Part shown: piece by piece, positions 7,294 to 16,538 of the stretch | Layout: each line of letters starts with the position of its first letter | Numbering within the stretch: the stretch's first letter is position 1 | Notes under the pieces: generated by a model | Seen by the model: the letters and a program-made list of their open reading frames with translations, nothing else | The model's database searches: none | What the model was told of the DNA's origin: nothing | Program-made: the position numbers and the translations under genes | Source of the DNA: Nocardia macrotermitis | GTDB taxonomy: Bacteria > Actinomycetota > Actinomycetes > Mycobacteriales > Mycobacteriaceae | Length of the DNA: 64,000 nt | Direction: 5' to 3' | NCBI RefSeq assembly: GCF_009604405.1 | Contig: NZ_WEGK01000024.1 | Location: 40,244-104,243, forward strand

Positions 7294-9714
7294 ATGCCCG
7301 AGCACTCCGAGGCTCCCGACCAGCCGCTGCCACACCCGTGGGCGGATCGGCGCATGCGCGGCAGCGAACTTCCGCGTCGCTCGACCACCCATCCGTGGGC
7401 CACGCGCGGGCCGGTCCCACCCGAGGGGCGGATCCCGAATCAGGTGCTGTCCCAGCGGTTCTCGGCGCAGCGCGCGCGTCCGGTGGCGCGGCGGCGCGAC
7501 GAGGACGAGTTCGAACTCGAACTGCTGGCCGAATCCGATTCCGGCGCGGTCGAATCCGAGGTGGACGCCGGGCGCGGCTCGGGCCGGGGCGGTCGATCCC
7601 GCCCGAGCGTGCGCAAACTGGGCGGCGGGCTGATGGAGATGCCCAAGGTGACCCCGCTCGATCCGCGCGCCGCAGTACTCACCGATCCCGAAGTGCACGA
7701 GGTCAAACGATTCTGCTGGAAATGCGATGCGCCCGTGGGCCGTCGCGGCGCCGACGGGCCCGGCGCGATCAGCGGCACCTGCGCGGCCTGCGGCTCGCCG
7801 TTCAACTTCCGGCCCACCCTGGTGCCGGGCGAACTGGTCGCCGGGCAGTACGAGGTGCAGGGCTGCCTGGCGCACGGCGGTCTGGGCTGGGTGTATCTGG
7901 CCGTGGACCGCAATGTCAGCGATCGCTGGGTGGTACTCAAGGGATTGCAGAATCCGCTCGATTTCGAGGCGCACGTGGTGGCGCTGGCCGAACGGCAGTT
8001 CCTGTCCGAGATGGCGTATCCGGGCATCGTCAAGATCCACAACTTCGTCAAGCACGCCTCGGCGGGCCGCGATATCGCCGCCGGGTACATCGTGATGGAG
8101 TACGTGGGCGGGCGTTCGCTCAAGAAGATGCTCGATGTGATTGCGCCGCAGCGACTTCCGGTGGCCGAGGCGATCGCGTATCTGATGGAGGTGCTGCCCG
8201 CGCTGGACTACCTGCACTCGTTCGGGCTGGCCTACAACGATCTCAAACCCGACAACATCATGATCAGCGAGGACGAGGTCAAACTCATCGACCTCGGCGC
8301 GGTCGCCGCCCTGGATTCCTACGGAAGTATCTACGGCACACCGGGATACCAGGCGCCGGAGATCACCGAGACCGGGCCCACGGTGGCCTCGGACCTGTAT
8401 TCGGTCGGCCGCACGCTGGCCGCGCTGATGCTGGTGCTGCCGCTCGAACCGGACGGCAATCCGGCCCTGGTCATCCCGTCGCCGGAGCGGGAACCGCTGC
8501 TGCGGCGGTATCCGGGACTACACCGATTGCTCTGCCGGGCAACCGATCCCGATCCGCAGCGACGTTTCCCGTCGGCGTATGCGATGTACTGCCAGCTGGT
8601 CGGCGTGCTGCGGATGGTGCTGGCCGTGGACAGTGGCCGCGAACATCCCCAGGCTTCGGTCGAATTCGCGTCCATACTGGGCGATTTCGGCATCGACACG
8701 CTGATCGGCCAGACCGATCGGGTGATCGACGGCACGCAGCGCATGCCGACCGTCGAGGTGGCCGATGTGGTTGCCGCGCTGCCGGTTCCGCTGATCGACA
8801 CCGAGGATCCCAGCGCCGAGTTGCTGCTGCCGCTGTTGCGCGGTGATCCGCATCAGGTCCTGGACGCGTTGCGGCGCACCAGTTCCCGCATCGCGGCCGG
8901 GGTCGTGGCCGAACCGGAGACCTTCGAACTCGAGGGGGCGCTGGCCGCGGCGCAGGCGCACCTCGAACTCGGCGATGTGCCTTCGGCCCGAGCACTGCTG
9001 GACGAACTCACCCCCCGCCACGCCGGTGACTGGCGCATCGAATGGCATCGGGGGGTGGCCGCGCTGCTGGACGGCGATTTCGAGCTGGGCTACCGGCATT
9101 TCGACACCGTGCACTCGATGGTGCCGGGTGAGATCGCCCCGCCGCTGGCACTGGCCGCCGCCGCCGAGCTGATGTTGCAGCAGCTCGACGAACCCGGTGA
9201 TCCGGACCGGCTGCACGACGCCGCGATGGAGCACTACCGCACGGTCTGGCGTACCAACCACGGCGTGGTCAGTGCGGCGTTCGGGCTGGCCAGGCGGCTG
9301 GCCGCGGACGGTGAGCTACTCGCGGCGGTCGCGGTGCTGGACGAGGTGCCCGCGGCCTCGCGCCATCACGCGGTCGCGCAGATGACCGGTTCGCTGCTGC
9401 TGGTTTCGCGGCCGACCGCCGAGATCACCGAGCGCGATCTGGAGACCGCGGCCGCCCGCCTGAGCGCGCTGCCGGACGATCCGCGCACCCTGCAATTGAA
9501 GGTGATCGTGGTGGGTGCGGCGGTGGAGTGGCTGCGCGCCGGGGCCCAGCCCGCGGGGCTGAGCGATATGCTCGGCTTCCCGGTCACGCCGAACGGCCTG
9601 CGGCAGGGGCTGGAGTCGAGTCTGCGGGCGCTGGCCCAGATCGCGCCCGACCGCTGGCACCGGTATCGGCTCATCGACCTGGCCAACCAGGTGCGTCCGC
9701 GCAGCTGGTGGTGA
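7294..9714 (+). CDS. pknG: Serine/threonine protein kinase PknG
   Basis: An 806-residue soluble kinase with the PknG layout: a disordered N-terminus, a rubredoxin-like metal site (CWKC near residue 141, CAAC near residue 163), the kinase domain and a C-terminal TPR domain. Kinase landmarks are the glycine-rich loop (AHGGLGWVYLA), the catalytic lysine in VVLKG, YNDLKPDN in place of HRDLKPEN (typical of PknG), and IDLGAV in place of DFG. TPR helices fill the last 250 residues. The ATG at 7294 has GAAAGG six bases upstream; longer in-frame readings lack one. In mycobacteria PknG phosphorylates the FHA protein GarA/OdhI to control 2-oxoglutarate and glutamate flux, and its gene follows glnH and glnX. 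Here neither is present, and an amino-acid permease takes their place. Confidence 0.93.
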   Translation: MPEHSEAPDQPLPHPWADRRMRGSELPRRSTTHPWATRGPVPPEGRIPNQVLSQRFSAQRARPVARRRDEDEFELELLAESDSGAVESEVDAGRGSGRGGRSRPSVRKLGGGLMEMPKVTPLDPRAAVLTDPEVHEVKRFCWKCDAPVGRRGADGPGAISGTCAACGSPFNFRPTLVPGELVAGQYEVQGCLAHGGLGWVYLAVDRNVSDRWVVLKGLQNPLDFEAHVVALAERQFLSEMAYPGIVKIHNFVKHASAGRDIAAGYIVMEYVGGRSLKKMLDVIAPQRLPVAEAIAYLMEVLPALDYLHSFGLAYNDLKPDNIMISEDEVKLIDLGAVAALDSYGSIYGTPGYQAPEITETGPTVASDLYSVGRTLAALMLVLPLEPDGNPALVIPSPEREPLLRRYPGLHRLLCRATDPDPQRRFPSAYAMYCQLVGVLRMVLAVDSGREHPQASVEFASILGDFGIDTLIGQTDRVIDGTQRMPTVEVADVVAALPVPLIDTEDPSAELLLPLLRGDPHQVLDALRRTSSRIAAGVVAEPETFELEGALAAAQAHLELGDVPSARALLDELTPRHAGDWRIEWHRGVAALLDGDFELGYRHFDTVHSMVPGEIAPPLALAAAAELMLQQLDEPGDPDRLHDAAMEHYRTVWRTNHGVVSAAFGLARRLAADGELLAAVAVLDEVPAASRHHAVAQMTGSLLLVSRPTAEITERDLETAAARLSALPDDPRTLQLKVIVVGAAVEWLRAGAQPAGLSDMLGFPVTPNGLRQGLESSLRALAQIAPDRWHRYRLIDLANQVRPRSWW

Positions 9715-9782
9715 CTGTCGTTCGACAGTGATACCCACCCGCGACGATACCAACGGGTATTTCGGTGTGGTTTCCTTTATGT

Positions 9783-10514
9783 ATGGCGAGTGCGGAATAC
9801 ACCATCGATGAGCTCGCGCGGGCGGCGGGGACGACGGTCCGCAGTCTTCGCGTGTATCACGAACGGGGTGTGCTGCCCTCACCGGAAGTCCGTGGCAGAA
9901 CGGGCTTCTACGGGCCCGAACATCTGAATCGGGTGGCCACCATCAGCCGGTTGCTCGATCGCGGGATCAAGCTCAACGGCATTCGCGAGCTGCTCGAGGC
10001 GTGGGATCGCGGGGACGATCTGGGTGACATCCTGGGCGTCATCGAGCCGGACGCGTCACCGGAGATCGAACCGTCGTCCGATGACACGATCGCCGCGACC
10101 GAACTCGCCGAGCGCTACAGCAACGTCCCGCACGGGCTGGCCCGCGTGGTCGGCCTGGGCCTGTACGAGCCCGTGGACGCCGCGACCTACCGCGTGGTCG
10201 ACGCGAAACTGGTGCGCGTGGTCGAGCAGTTGACCGGCGTCGGGCTGCCCGCCGAGGAGATCCTCGCCGATCTGGAGAAGATGCGCACCGACTGCGACCG
10301 CATCGCACGGCGCGTGGTGGAGCTGTTCCAACGCACCGCCTGGACCCGGTACTCGGATTCCGAGCGCACCCCGGATGACCTGGCCCACTTGACCGATCAG
10401 CTCACCGCGACCCGTTCGATCGCCGTACAGACCGCCACCGAACTGGTCGAGCGTTCCATCGGGAAATACCTGGAAGGCGACACCGAACTGACCGAGGCGC
10501 TCGCCCAGGGCTGA
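9783..10514 (+). CDS. MerR-family regulator (paralogue 2)
   Basis: A 243-residue MerR-type regulator. The N-terminal winged HTH (EYTIDELARAAGTTVRSLRVYHERGVLPSPEVRGR) and the following helix (RGIKLNGIRELLEAWDRGDDLGDILG) match the protein at 2366-3247 closely. In place of that protein's repeat insert it has a short acidic linker and then an effector-like region (YSNVPHGLARVVGLGLYEPVD...). The ATG at 9783 follows TTTCCTTT; an ATG six codons earlier is less likely. A small inverted repeat ATACC-N4-GGTAT lies at about 9749-9762, but the shared palindrome is absent. That fits a regulator that acts on the neighbouring promoters without being under that element itself. Confidence 0.85.
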   Translation: MASAEYTIDELARAAGTTVRSLRVYHERGVLPSPEVRGRTGFYGPEHLNRVATISRLLDRGIKLNGIRELLEAWDRGDDLGDILGVIEPDASPEIEPSSDDTIAATELAERYSNVPHGLARVVGLGLYEPVDAATYRVVDAKLVRVVEQLTGVGLPAEEILADLEKMRTDCDRIARRVVELFQRTAWTRYSDSERTPDDLAHLTDQLTATRSIAVQTATELVERSIGKYLEGDTELTEALAQG

Positions 10515-10849
10515 GCGGGCTGCTGGCTGAGCCGAACTGGACCTCGAGGCCGAGGTGGCTGGCTGCGCGAGCGACGATGCCGGGCTGATCGGGTTGCTCG
10601 CGCCGGGCCGGGCTGGCAAGGGTAACTCGTGCCAGGCCGAGTTGACCAGGCTGCTCGCTCCAGCCGAGTTGATCGGCTGCGCTGTGGGCTGAGCCGACCC
10701 GATTCGCTTACGTGCAGTCGAGTTGATCGGCCGTTCATGCAGGTCTGAGGCTGGTGCGTGCCCGATTGCGGATCGTGCCCGCGCGCCCGGATGCGCGCGT
10801 ATCTCACATCTGCGCGGAGTTCCCAACGCTGGCAACATATCCCATTTAA
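10515..10849. other. Intergenic region with degenerate repeats
   Basis: No gene is supported. From about 10530 to 10740 a theme such as GCCGAGTTGATCGGCTGC or GAGTTGACCAGGCTGCTCGC recurs with considerable drift, similar in style to the other post-gene repeats in the window but more decayed. The last 50 bases become AT-richer and lead into copy D of the shared palindrome. Confidence 0.5.
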
Positions 10850-10871
10850 TGTGCCGTTGAATAGCGGTACA
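10850..10871 (+). promoter_or_regulatory. Shared palindromic element, copy D
   Basis: TGTGCCGT-N6-GCGGTACA followed by TTAAAC, again placing TACATT at the right edge. It lies 66 bases before the chosen start of the secreted Ser/Pro-rich protein. Confidence 0.7.
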
Positions 10872-10937
10872 TTAAACGAGTGATAAGCACTGCTCGTGAG
10901 ATCGACGTCGCCGGGCAGCCCTTCTTATAAGACGTCG

Positions 10938-11609
10938 ATGGACGGTACGAAGATGAATGTCTCGAAGATGAACGGTGTTCAGCGAAATCCCTTCGGTTCC
11001 CGGCTGTTGACCTGCGTCGCGGTGGCGGTCGCGGTGTCGATCGGATCGGCGGGCCTGGCCGGCGCGGCTCCCGGATCGGGCGGCGGCGGGCACAGCAACG
11101 GTGGCGGGCATTCGGGTCCGGGTACCTCGAACTCCGGTACCTCGAACTCGGGCGTCAACTCCTCCACCTCACACAACAGCGGGACGTCCAACCACAGCTC
11201 GGGTCCGTCCTACTCCGGCCCGTCCTATTCGGCGCCCTCGTATTCGGGTCCCTCCCAGTCGTCCCCGTCGCTGTCCCGGCCCCAACTCTCCGGGCCCGCG
11301 CAATCGGCTCCCTCGCATACGGTTCCGCGCGCGACCGCGCCCTCGCAGTCCGCGCCCTCCTACGCACTCCCGAACATCACGGTGCCGCACCAGTCGAACC
11401 CGAACTCCGCGACGAGCCCGAACGAGAATTCCGTGCAGCGCAATCTGCCGGTGCCAGCGCCGGGAAATACGGCGTTCAACCAGTGGCTGCGGGACGGTGC
11501 GATGCTCTGGAACATCCTGGCCCCGCCGGTCGCGGTCGATCCGCAGCACAACGTGGCCCCGAACGGTCATCAGAACGGCTGCGACGCGACCCGTCCGCAG
11601 TGCGGCTGA
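10938..11609 (+). CDS. Secreted Ser/Gly/Pro-rich protein
   Basis: A 223-residue exported protein of unknown function. After a short basic start, a hydrophobic signal segment (RLLTCVAVAVAVSIGSAGLAGAAPG) ends in a likely signal-peptidase I site near AGA/AP. The next 130 residues are low complexity: Gly/His first, then repeats of the form xxSYSGPSYSAPSYSGPS. The C-terminus (about 60 residues) is more ordered, contains FNQWLRDGAMLWNILAPP, and ends with two cysteines (NGCDATRPQCG) that may form a disulfide. Start choice is uncertain: ATGs at 10938, 10953 and 10968 are all in frame and none has a strong ribosome binding site. The composition suggests a cell-wall or surface-exposed role. Confidence 0.7.
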   Translation: MDGTKMNVSKMNGVQRNPFGSRLLTCVAVAVAVSIGSAGLAGAAPGSGGGGHSNGGGHSGPGTSNSGTSNSGVNSSTSHNSGTSNHSSGPSYSGPSYSAPSYSGPSQSSPSLSRPQLSGPAQSAPSHTVPRATAPSQSAPSYALPNITVPHQSNPNSATSPNENSVQRNLPVPAPGNTAFNQWLRDGAMLWNILAPPVAVDPQHNVAPNGHQNGCDATRPQCG

Positions 11610-11661
11610 CCCGGAAGTGTTTCCCGGAGCTGGGAATCGGCTGTGCATTCGCCGACGGTGA

Positions 11662-11690
11662 TTGACGGTACGGTGTCCGCAACTTAGTTT
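11662..11690 (+). promoter_or_regulatory. Sigma-70-like promoter
   Basis: TTGACG, a 17-base spacer and TAGTTT fit a housekeeping-type promoter reading toward the gene that starts at 11764. No experimental support is visible in the sequence. Confidence 0.45.
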
Positions 11691-11763
11691 CGATTTCAAC
11701 AGTCGTGGCCGAGGCGCGGACATTTCCGGCCGGTAACTTTTCCCCGTCTACGTATCTTGGCGG

Positions 11764-12993
11764 ATGTTTCCGTGTGCGGCGCGGGGTTGCATGCTTGGCA
11801 TGGGGTCGTTCGGAACGCCGCGCATCAACCCGTGGCTGACGGTGGAGATGCTGGCGCCCGAAGGTATGTCGGCAGCATCGGTCGGTGGTGAGCCGCGTGA
11901 TTTCGCAGGCTGGCAGCGGGTCGTGCAGCGGTTGCTGGCCAAGCTGCCCCCGGCGTACGGGTTGTCCACCAGCAGTGCCTGCCAGGCCATTCTCACCGCG
12001 TCCCGCGAGGCGATCGATGTGGATCTGCGGGTCGACACCGACGCCGGTCCGCACCGGATGCTCGCCCGCCCGGTGCTCGGACCCGCCGGTGACGTGCACG
12101 CGGTGCGGCTGTGGCTCGGACCGGCCGGTGCGCGGGTGCCGCGCCCGACGCCCGCGGTCGGCGGCATCTGGGATCTGGCCTCGCAGACGATCCGGTTGCC
12201 CGCCGGGGTGACCGAACTGGCCGGGATGTCGCCGGAGGATTACGCGCCCGCCATGTCGATCGCGGAGCTGTTCCACCGCTGGACCGGATTCGACCGGCAC
12301 GCCGAGGTACTGGATCTGCTCTACGACCCGAATCCCGGCGCGAGCCTGCAATTCGATGTGACAGTGGGCATTTCGGCCCGCTGGCTGATCTCCATGCGGG
12401 CCCGCGACGATCTGCGCACCGAGGGCGCGTGGCTGCTGATCGAGGACGCCGGACCGGTCGATCCGGCCGCTCAGGTCACCGCGCTGGAGCGGGTGGCCCT
12501 GCGCGAGGCGCATCGCCGGGCCGGGACGCATCTGGGCGTCCTGCAGGTGGAGCACGCGAGCATCTCGCACTGGCTCACCGATCCCGCGCCCTGGGTGCGC
12601 TGGGACAATCTGCCCTCCCCGGTCGAGGTGTTCCATCCGGACGACCGCGCCCGGCTGGCGGAGGTGGCCGAGCGGCTGCGTTCGGGGGTCGCCGCGACGG
12701 TGACGCTGCGGGTGCTGAACCACAGCGGCGGTTACGGTCCCGCCTCGCTGTCGCTGTATCCGTATCCCGGCTATTCGGCCAAACATCTGGCGATCGCCGA
12801 ATTCGTGCGCGTCTCGGCGCCCGAGGAATCGGGGCCGGTCAATGTCAACTCCGGTCGGATGGTGATGGAGCGGTCGCGATGCCGCGCGCCGCTGGCCGAG
12901 GAGGTCGTGACCGCGCCGTTCCATGCCCTGGGAAATCGGCTGCCCGCCTGTGGTGATGGATTGTCGCGGCAGGTCAGAGGCACCAAGTCGTAG
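11764..12993 (+). CDS. Uncharacterised actinobacterial protein, possible GAF/PAS-type regulator
   Basis: A 409-residue soluble protein I cannot assign with confidence. It begins with a compact N-terminal part (INPWLTVEML, SRVI/AGWQRVVQRLLAKLPPAYGLSTSSA) that resembles DUF5593-like domains of mycobacteria and nocardiae. The middle part (DLASQTIRLPAGVTELAGMSPEDYAP ... FDRHAEVLDLLYDPNPG) looks like a ligand-sensing PAS/GAF fold. There is no signal peptide and no membrane segment. ATGs at 11764, 11791 and 11800 are possible starts; none has a good ribosome binding site. The last 30 residues are basic and Cys-containing. A MarR regulator follows after 17 bases, so the two may be cotranscribed. Confidence 0.65.
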   Translation: MFPCAARGCMLGMGSFGTPRINPWLTVEMLAPEGMSAASVGGEPRDFAGWQRVVQRLLAKLPPAYGLSTSSACQAILTASREAIDVDLRVDTDAGPHRMLARPVLGPAGDVHAVRLWLGPAGARVPRPTPAVGGIWDLASQTIRLPAGVTELAGMSPEDYAPAMSIAELFHRWTGFDRHAEVLDLLYDPNPGASLQFDVTVGISARWLISMRARDDLRTEGAWLLIEDAGPVDPAAQVTALERVALREAHRRAGTHLGVLQVEHASISHWLTDPAPWVRWDNLPSPVEVFHPDDRARLAEVAERLRSGVAATVTLRVLNHSGGYGPASLSLYPYPGYSAKHLAIAEFVRVSAPEESGPVNVNSGRMVMERSRCRAPLAEEVVTAPFHALGNRLPACGDGLSRQVRGTKS

Positions 12994-13010
12994 ATGTATC
13001 ATCGGCGACT

Positions 13011-13478
13011 ATGAATGTCGCCGAGTTGCACCGGCTGGTCCGCGTGCTGCGTGAGATCGCGGCGAGTGCGACGGTGTGCTCCGGTGATCAGCAGATGTCC
13101 GCCGGAATGGTGACCATCGTGCAGGATGTCACCGCCCATCCCGGCTCGGCCATCGGCGATATCGCCGAGCGGACCGGTCTGGCGCAGAGCTTCGTCTCGA
13201 AAACCGTTGTGCGGCTGCGGGAACGAGGTGTGTTCGAGGTGTCCCAGGATCTGCGCGACGGTCGCCGCACGCTGGTGTCGGTCCGGCCCGGCAGTGTGGC
13301 GCGCAAGCAGGTGCCCGACACCTCGCTGCCGATCGAGGACGGTGTGCGCGCGGTCATCCCGGGTCTCACCGATGCGCAGATGAACCGGATCATGTTGGGG
13401 CTGAGCGTACTTGCCGACGAGGTCCTCGGCGATCGCACCCCCGAACCGCAGGTCCCGGTCCGTCGATCCCGGCAGTGA
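13011..13478 (+). CDS. MarR-family regulator
   Basis: A 155-residue protein with a MarR-type winged helix: VTAHPGSAIGDIAERTGLAQSFVSKTVVRLRERGVFEVSQDLRDGRRTLVSVRP covers the recognition helix and the wing. A dimerising helix precedes it and a short helical C-terminus follows. TATCAT lies seven bases before the ATG at 13011 and no ribosome binding site is visible, so a leaderless transcript is possible, or translation coupled to the gene upstream. It converges on the LuxR-type gene, with only nine bases between the two stop codons. Confidence 0.82.
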   Translation: MNVAELHRLVRVLREIAASATVCSGDQQMSAGMVTIVQDVTAHPGSAIGDIAERTGLAQSFVSKTVVRLRERGVFEVSQDLRDGRRTLVSVRPGSVARKQVPDTSLPIEDGVRAVIPGLTDAQMNRIMLGLSVLADEVLGDRTPEPQVPVRRSRQ

Positions 13479-13487
13479 TCTCCGGAG

Positions 13488-16373
13488 CTACTGCGGAACC
13501 TCTTGCGGCCGAGCATCATTGGCCCGCCCGATCGCGATCTGCACCCGCGAGGTGAAGTCCAGTTTCGCCAGAATGCTCGACACGTGCGTCTGCACGGTGC
13601 GCCGGGACAGCAGCATCTGCGCGGCGATCTGGGAATTCGACAGCCCCTCGGTGACGTAGTCCGCGACCCGTCGTTCGGTGGGAGTCAGTGCGGCCCAACC
13701 GGATTTGGGCCGATTGCGCGGACCGCGCCGACCGTGCCGCAACCCCAGACCGCGCAGCCGGGCCTCGGCGCGGGCGACGGCCCACTGGGCATCCATCCCC
13801 GCGTACAACTCGACCGCCGCGTCCGAGGCCGATCGCGCGGCCTCGGTCCGGTCCGCCAGCGCGTGCACCGCGGCCAGATTCTCGTAGGCGTGCGCGGTGT
13901 AGAACGGTCGCCCGGCGGCGGTGAACAGTTCGGCCGATTCGGCGATGGGATCCGGATCCTGCTGTGCCAGACCGGAACACAGCAGTGCGGTGGCATGCCG
14001 CGAGTTGGTCGCGATGCGCTCGTCCGCCGCCTGCGCGTCCCGCGCGATGGTCCGCAGCTCGTCGGCGCGTTCGGTGATCGCCGCGAGCCGGGCCATCTCC
14101 GGATAGATGTGGTAGAGCGTGATCTCGGTCCACGGCGATTCGACCTTCGCGCAGGTGGACAGCAGCAGATCCAGCGCCTCGCCGGGCTGCCGGTCCCGTT
14201 CGAGGGCCATCGCCTGGGCCCACGCGCGCACGTGCAGTCCGGTGCGTCCGGCGATGTCGTCGATCAGCGGCGGTATGGAATCCGGTGTGCCGGTGAAGTT
14301 TCCGCGATAGATGTCGATCAGCGCGATCAGGCTCGGTGCGACGCGCGCGTAGCCGAACACGTCGGGGGTGTCCCGGCAGCGGGCGAGCGCGAGCAGCGCG
14401 TCGTCCCAGCGGCCGCTGGTGAAGTGCAGTTTGCCCACGGCAAGCACATTCGCGGTCTGCATCGCGCCGCCGCTGCGTTCCTCGTAATCGACTGTCGCGG
14501 TGAGGATTTCCTCGGCCCGCTCGGGCTGATCGAGTTCCATCAGGCACTGGCCGCTGACCAGGTAGGGATTGAAGTGCGCGAAGGTGCTGCGGCCCTGGCT
14601 CAGGAGCTCGTACTGCCGGATCAGGTTGTCGCCCAGCTCGATACACTCCGCCAGTCGACCCTGGTAATAGCGGACCAGCCCGAGCGAGAACTGTGCCATC
14701 CCGATCGAGACCGGGTCGGCGAGTTCGAATCCCAGGGTCCGGGCGCGATCGGCGGCTCGCTCGGCATCGTCGAGCCGGTCCAGCAGATGGGAGACCACGG
14801 CCAGCACGCCCTGATGCCGCGCCTCGCGCACCGGTGGTGCGCCCTCGCGCACGGCAGTGGTCGAAACCTCGTGTGCGGCAGCGACTTTGCCCTGTGCCAG
14901 ACAGGCCTGGGACAGCAGCCACAGGAAGTCCCCGCGCTGACGTTGCCCGGGTTCGGGCAGCCGTTCCAGCGCTTCGCGGGCCGCGCGTTCGGCCTCACCG
15001 GCCCGCCCGCCCCACAGCAGCGCGCGCACCAGCAGCAGTCGCGGACGGTTCGCGGCCTGATCCTGCGCCACGGCCGCGCCCAGCAGCAACACCGCGCTCT
15101 CGGGCGCGCAGATCATCAGCCGGTTGGCCGAGGCGAGCAGCCAATCGATGGTCGGCGGATCCAATTGCATTCCGGCCGAAAGCAGGTATCCCGCAATGCG
15201 TTCGATCGGTCCGGACGCGGCGATCAGGGTCTGCGCGGCATGCCATTGCAGACTCGACCGGGTGGCCCCGGGCACCTGGTCGGCGAACACCCGGCGGATC
15301 AGATCGTGCCGGAAGACCAGGCCGGTGCGTCCGGAGATCAGCACCCCGACATCGGTTGCCAGGGCGACGATCTCGTCGATCTCCGCGGCCTCGGCCCCCA
15401 GCACGCTGGCCAGCTCGCCCGCCTCGACGCCCGCGCCCAGGGCGGCGGTGAGGGACAGCACCCGCTGCGCGTTGGTCGGCAGATAGTCCAGGCGGCGCAG
15501 GATGGCCTCGGTCAGCGAGACCGGCAGGCGCGGATCGGTGCGTCCGCCGGGCGCGCCCGCGGCCAGCTCCACCGTGCCGTCGTCGGCGAGGGTGAGCTGT
15601 CCGGCCTGCCGCAGCCCGGCCACCAATTCCGTGATGAACAAGGGATTTCCGGCCGCCCAGGTCAGTGCGCGGGCCAGGCCGGGGCCCACCGGCGCGCCCA
15701 GGACGGCGGCGGCGAGTTCCGCGCCGTCCGGATCGTCGAGGGGCTCGAGGACCACCCGCGCCGCGCCCGCCGCCAGCACCCGCTCGACCACCTCGGTCAC
15801 CAGGCCCTCGCGCGGGAGCGGGCGCAGGGCGAGCACGAGCAGCAGCGGCAGCTCGTCGATCAGCTCCGCGAGCCGTTCGATCGCGCGCAGGGTGGCCGGA
15901 TCCGCCCAGTGCGCGTCGTCCACGACGACCACGAGCGGACCCGTGGCGCAGAGCTTTTCGATGATCTCGAGGAAGCCGTCGATGACCGAGTTCGCCCAGC
16001 CGATCGCATCGCCCGCGGCGACGGTCTCACCGCGCAGCAGCGCGCGCGAGCGGTCGATCAGTTCGGCCGGGACCTCCCGGTCGAACCAGTCGGCGGCCGA
16101 CCAGGTGCGGGTCGCGCCGAATGGCGCGCGCATCTCCAGTTCGCTGGCGGCGCAGGTCAATACCCGCAGGTGCACCCGTTCCGCGGAGCGGACGATCCGC
16201 TCCAGCACCGAGGTCTTGCCGACCCCGGGCGCACCGTCGATGATCACCACGCCGCCGTGTCCGGCGACCGTGCGCGCGAGTCGTTCGGCGACGACGATCA
16301 GCTCGCGCTCGCGACCGATCAGGCGACGATCCTGCCCGTTGTCCTCGCTGTCACCATGGGAAACGTCCGACAT
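13488..16373 (-). CDS. LuxR-type ATPase regulator (full length)
   Basis: A 961-residue LAL-type transcriptional regulator. Walker A is GAPGVGKTSVL and Walker B is VVVVDDAHWAD. A long helical TPR-like domain follows, and the C-terminal LuxR HTH reads LTPTERRVADYVTEGLSNSQIAAQMLLSRRTVQTHV. The ATG at 16373 is preceded by GGAG with suitable spacing; the open frame extends further upstream to 16640 without a credible start. The last 130 residues align well with the short paralogue at 373-2034 (LRRGRRGPRNRPKSGW against VRGTRRRPETGW). It is divergent from a secreted-protein gene. Two regulatory elements sit between them: a TTCTCA/TGAGAA repeat and copy E of the shared palindrome. Confidence 0.9.
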   Translation of the reverse strand: MSDVSHGDSEDNGQDRRLIGRERELIVVAERLARTVAGHGGVVIIDGAPGVGKTSVLERIVRSAERVHLRVLTCAASELEMRAPFGATRTWSAADWFDREVPAELIDRSRALLRGETVAAGDAIGWANSVIDGFLEIIEKLCATGPLVVVVDDAHWADPATLRAIERLAELIDELPLLLVLALRPLPREGLVTEVVERVLAAGAARVVLEPLDDPDGAELAAAVLGAPVGPGLARALTWAAGNPLFITELVAGLRQAGQLTLADDGTVELAAGAPGGRTDPRLPVSLTEAILRRLDYLPTNAQRVLSLTAALGAGVEAGELASVLGAEAAEIDEIVALATDVGVLISGRTGLVFRHDLIRRVFADQVPGATRSSLQWHAAQTLIAASGPIERIAGYLLSAGMQLDPPTIDWLLASANRLMICAPESAVLLLGAAVAQDQAANRPRLLLVRALLWGGRAGEAERAAREALERLPEPGQRQRGDFLWLLSQACLAQGKVAAAHEVSTTAVREGAPPVREARHQGVLAVVSHLLDRLDDAERAADRARTLGFELADPVSIGMAQFSLGLVRYYQGRLAECIELGDNLIRQYELLSQGRSTFAHFNPYLVSGQCLMELDQPERAEEILTATVDYEERSGGAMQTANVLAVGKLHFTSGRWDDALLALARCRDTPDVFGYARVAPSLIALIDIYRGNFTGTPDSIPPLIDDIAGRTGLHVRAWAQAMALERDRQPGEALDLLLSTCAKVESPWTEITLYHIYPEMARLAAITERADELRTIARDAQAADERIATNSRHATALLCSGLAQQDPDPIAESAELFTAAGRPFYTAHAYENLAAVHALADRTEAARSASDAAVELYAGMDAQWAVARAEARLRGLGLRHGRRGPRNRPKSGWAALTPTERRVADYVTEGLSNSQIAAQMLLSRRTVQTHVSSILAKLDFTSRVQIAIGRANDARPQEVPQ

Positions 16374-16510
16374 ACCAACTCCAGCTCCTGCCAGGCGGTC
16401 GATACTACCCACCGGCGATCCGCGTGCCGAATATTCGGGCACTGTGCACGGTTCGCGCACGTAGTGTCGCATTTGTCCGAATCGACACACCTTTGCGGGG
16501 TGGCTGACTC

Positions 16511-16533
16511 TTCTCAACCGTGAGAATTTCTCA
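16511..16533. promoter_or_regulatory. TTCTCA/TGAGAA operator-like repeat
   Basis: Three hexamers alternate: TTCTCA, a 4-base gap, TGAGAA, one base, TTCTCA. The second and third form a perfect 13-bp palindrome at 16521-16533. It lies six bases before copy E of the shared palindrome, between the LuxR-type gene and the secreted-protein gene, and may bind a second regulator such as that LuxR protein. Confidence 0.55.
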
Positions 16534-16538
16534 AACGA

